In this document: piece by piece, positions 6,076 through 6,155 of the stretch
How the letters are laid out: each line of letters starts with the position of its first letter
Numbering within the stretch: position 1 is the first letter of the stretch
DNA from: Acidobacteriota bacterium
Lineage (GTDB): Bacteria > Acidobacteriota > Terriglobia > Terriglobales > Acidobacteriaceae
Assembly (NCBI GenBank): GCA_021846065.1
Contig: JAJZCP010000104.1
Coordinates: 1 to 6,155, forward strand
Reading direction: 5' to 3'
DNA: 6,155 nt
Made by a program: the position numbers and the translations under genes
Notes under the pieces: model-generated
Seen by the model: only the letters and a program-made list of their open reading frames with translations
Databases searched by the model: none
What the model was told of the DNA's origin: nothing

Positions 6076-6155
6076 ATGGTGAAGTCGAATTGGATGCGTC
6101 TTTGGTTTTCATTCATGTTCGCCGCGCTGTTCAGCGGTTGCCACGGCAACCAGCC
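6076..6155 (+). CDS. Lipoprotein, 5' end only; possibly a GDSL-type esterase
   Basis: A plus-strand frame opens at ATG 6076 and runs off the window after 26 complete codons. It begins MVKSNWMRLW, continues with a hydrophobic stretch at about 9-19, and reaches a lipobox-like LFSGC with Cys22, giving a convincing lipoprotein signal peptide (lipidation at Cys22, export across the inner membrane). GGGG at 6067-6070 lies 5 nt before the ATG and can serve as ribosome binding site; ATG 6094 (residue 7) is an alternative start. The gene is divergent from the ABC ATPase with 14 bp between the preferred starts. In E. coli the gene divergent from ybbA is tesA, an SGNH/GDSL esterase (thioesterase I/lysophospholipase L1), and similar lipoprotein esterases occur beside this transporter in other phyla. 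The esterase call therefore rests on context only; the catalytic region lies outside the window. Confidence 0.65.
   Translation, partial: MVKSNWMRLWFSFMFAALFSGCHGNQ
6136..6151. repeat. Short perfect inverted repeat, 7 bp arms
   Basis: GGTTGCC, a 2-bp spacer (AC), and GGCAACC form a perfect 16-bp inverted repeat over the lipobox cysteine codon of the divergent lipoprotein gene, about 75-90 bp upstream of the preferred ATPase start. It could be an operator for the divergent pair or a small hairpin. A chance match in coding sequence is equally likely. Confidence 0.3.

Noticed and set aside
6062..6112. Longer ATPase N-terminus from ATG 6112
   Set aside because: The 17 extra residues are low-complexity with A/T-rich third codon positions, lie upstream of the family's normal start, and overlap the divergent lipoprotein gene; kept only as an alternative.
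1..6155. CRISPR array, insertion sequence, integrase or attachment site at the tRNA
   Set aside because: No spaced direct repeats, transposase or integrase motifs, or duplicated tRNA 3' end were seen; tRNA-Gln is intact and flanked by ordinary genes.

Overview
The window reads as an ordinary chromosomal stretch from a fairly GC-rich Gram-negative bacterium. The style of the genes (a secreted LPAGAY-type protein, a 'SNPT' PLP enzyme, an YbbA/YbbP-like exporter beside a divergent lipoprotein) suggests Acidobacteriota, perhaps the Terriglobia/Acidobacteriaceae. That placement is inferred from remembered family resemblance, not from a search. I see no mobile element, CRISPR array, phage gene or rRNA.

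Left part, plus strand: the tail of an upstream gene (1-75) overlaps by ATGA the start of a complete metallo-beta-lactamase-fold hydrolase of the GloC/YcbL type (72-704). It converges on a minus-strand pair with only 14 bp between stop codons. That pair is a secreted protein of unknown function (2473 to 1925) followed after 9 nt by a PLP-dependent fold-type I aminotransferase-like enzyme (1915 to 719, GTG start). The enzyme keeps the catalytic lysine but has lost the arginine that normally holds the substrate carboxylate.

Middle: a complete tRNA-Gln(CTG) with encoded CCA lies on the minus strand (2625 to 2552). It is preceded by a near-consensus sigma70 promoter (TTGACC, 17 bp, TATATT). No terminator is visible between the tRNA and the secreted-protein gene 78 bp downstream, so the tRNA and the two protein genes may share a transcript.

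Right part, minus strand: an ABC exporter operon of the MacB/LolD/YbbA-YbbP type. The ATPase (about 6061 to 5333) overlaps by ATGA the start of a ten-helix FtsX-family permease. The permease frame is broken by one extra base in an A7 run at 3367-3373; with one A fewer it would be a single protein of about 862 residues. At the right edge a divergent plus-strand gene begins (6076 onward) with a lipoprotein signal peptide. By analogy with tesA beside ybbA in E. coli it may encode a GDSL esterase or lysophospholipase, but only its first 26 codons are present.

The points most worth a second look are the frameshifted permease, the unusual active site of the PLP enzyme, and the very compact divergent lipoprotein/ABC promoter region. 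Nothing amounts to a convincing new defence or mobile system.
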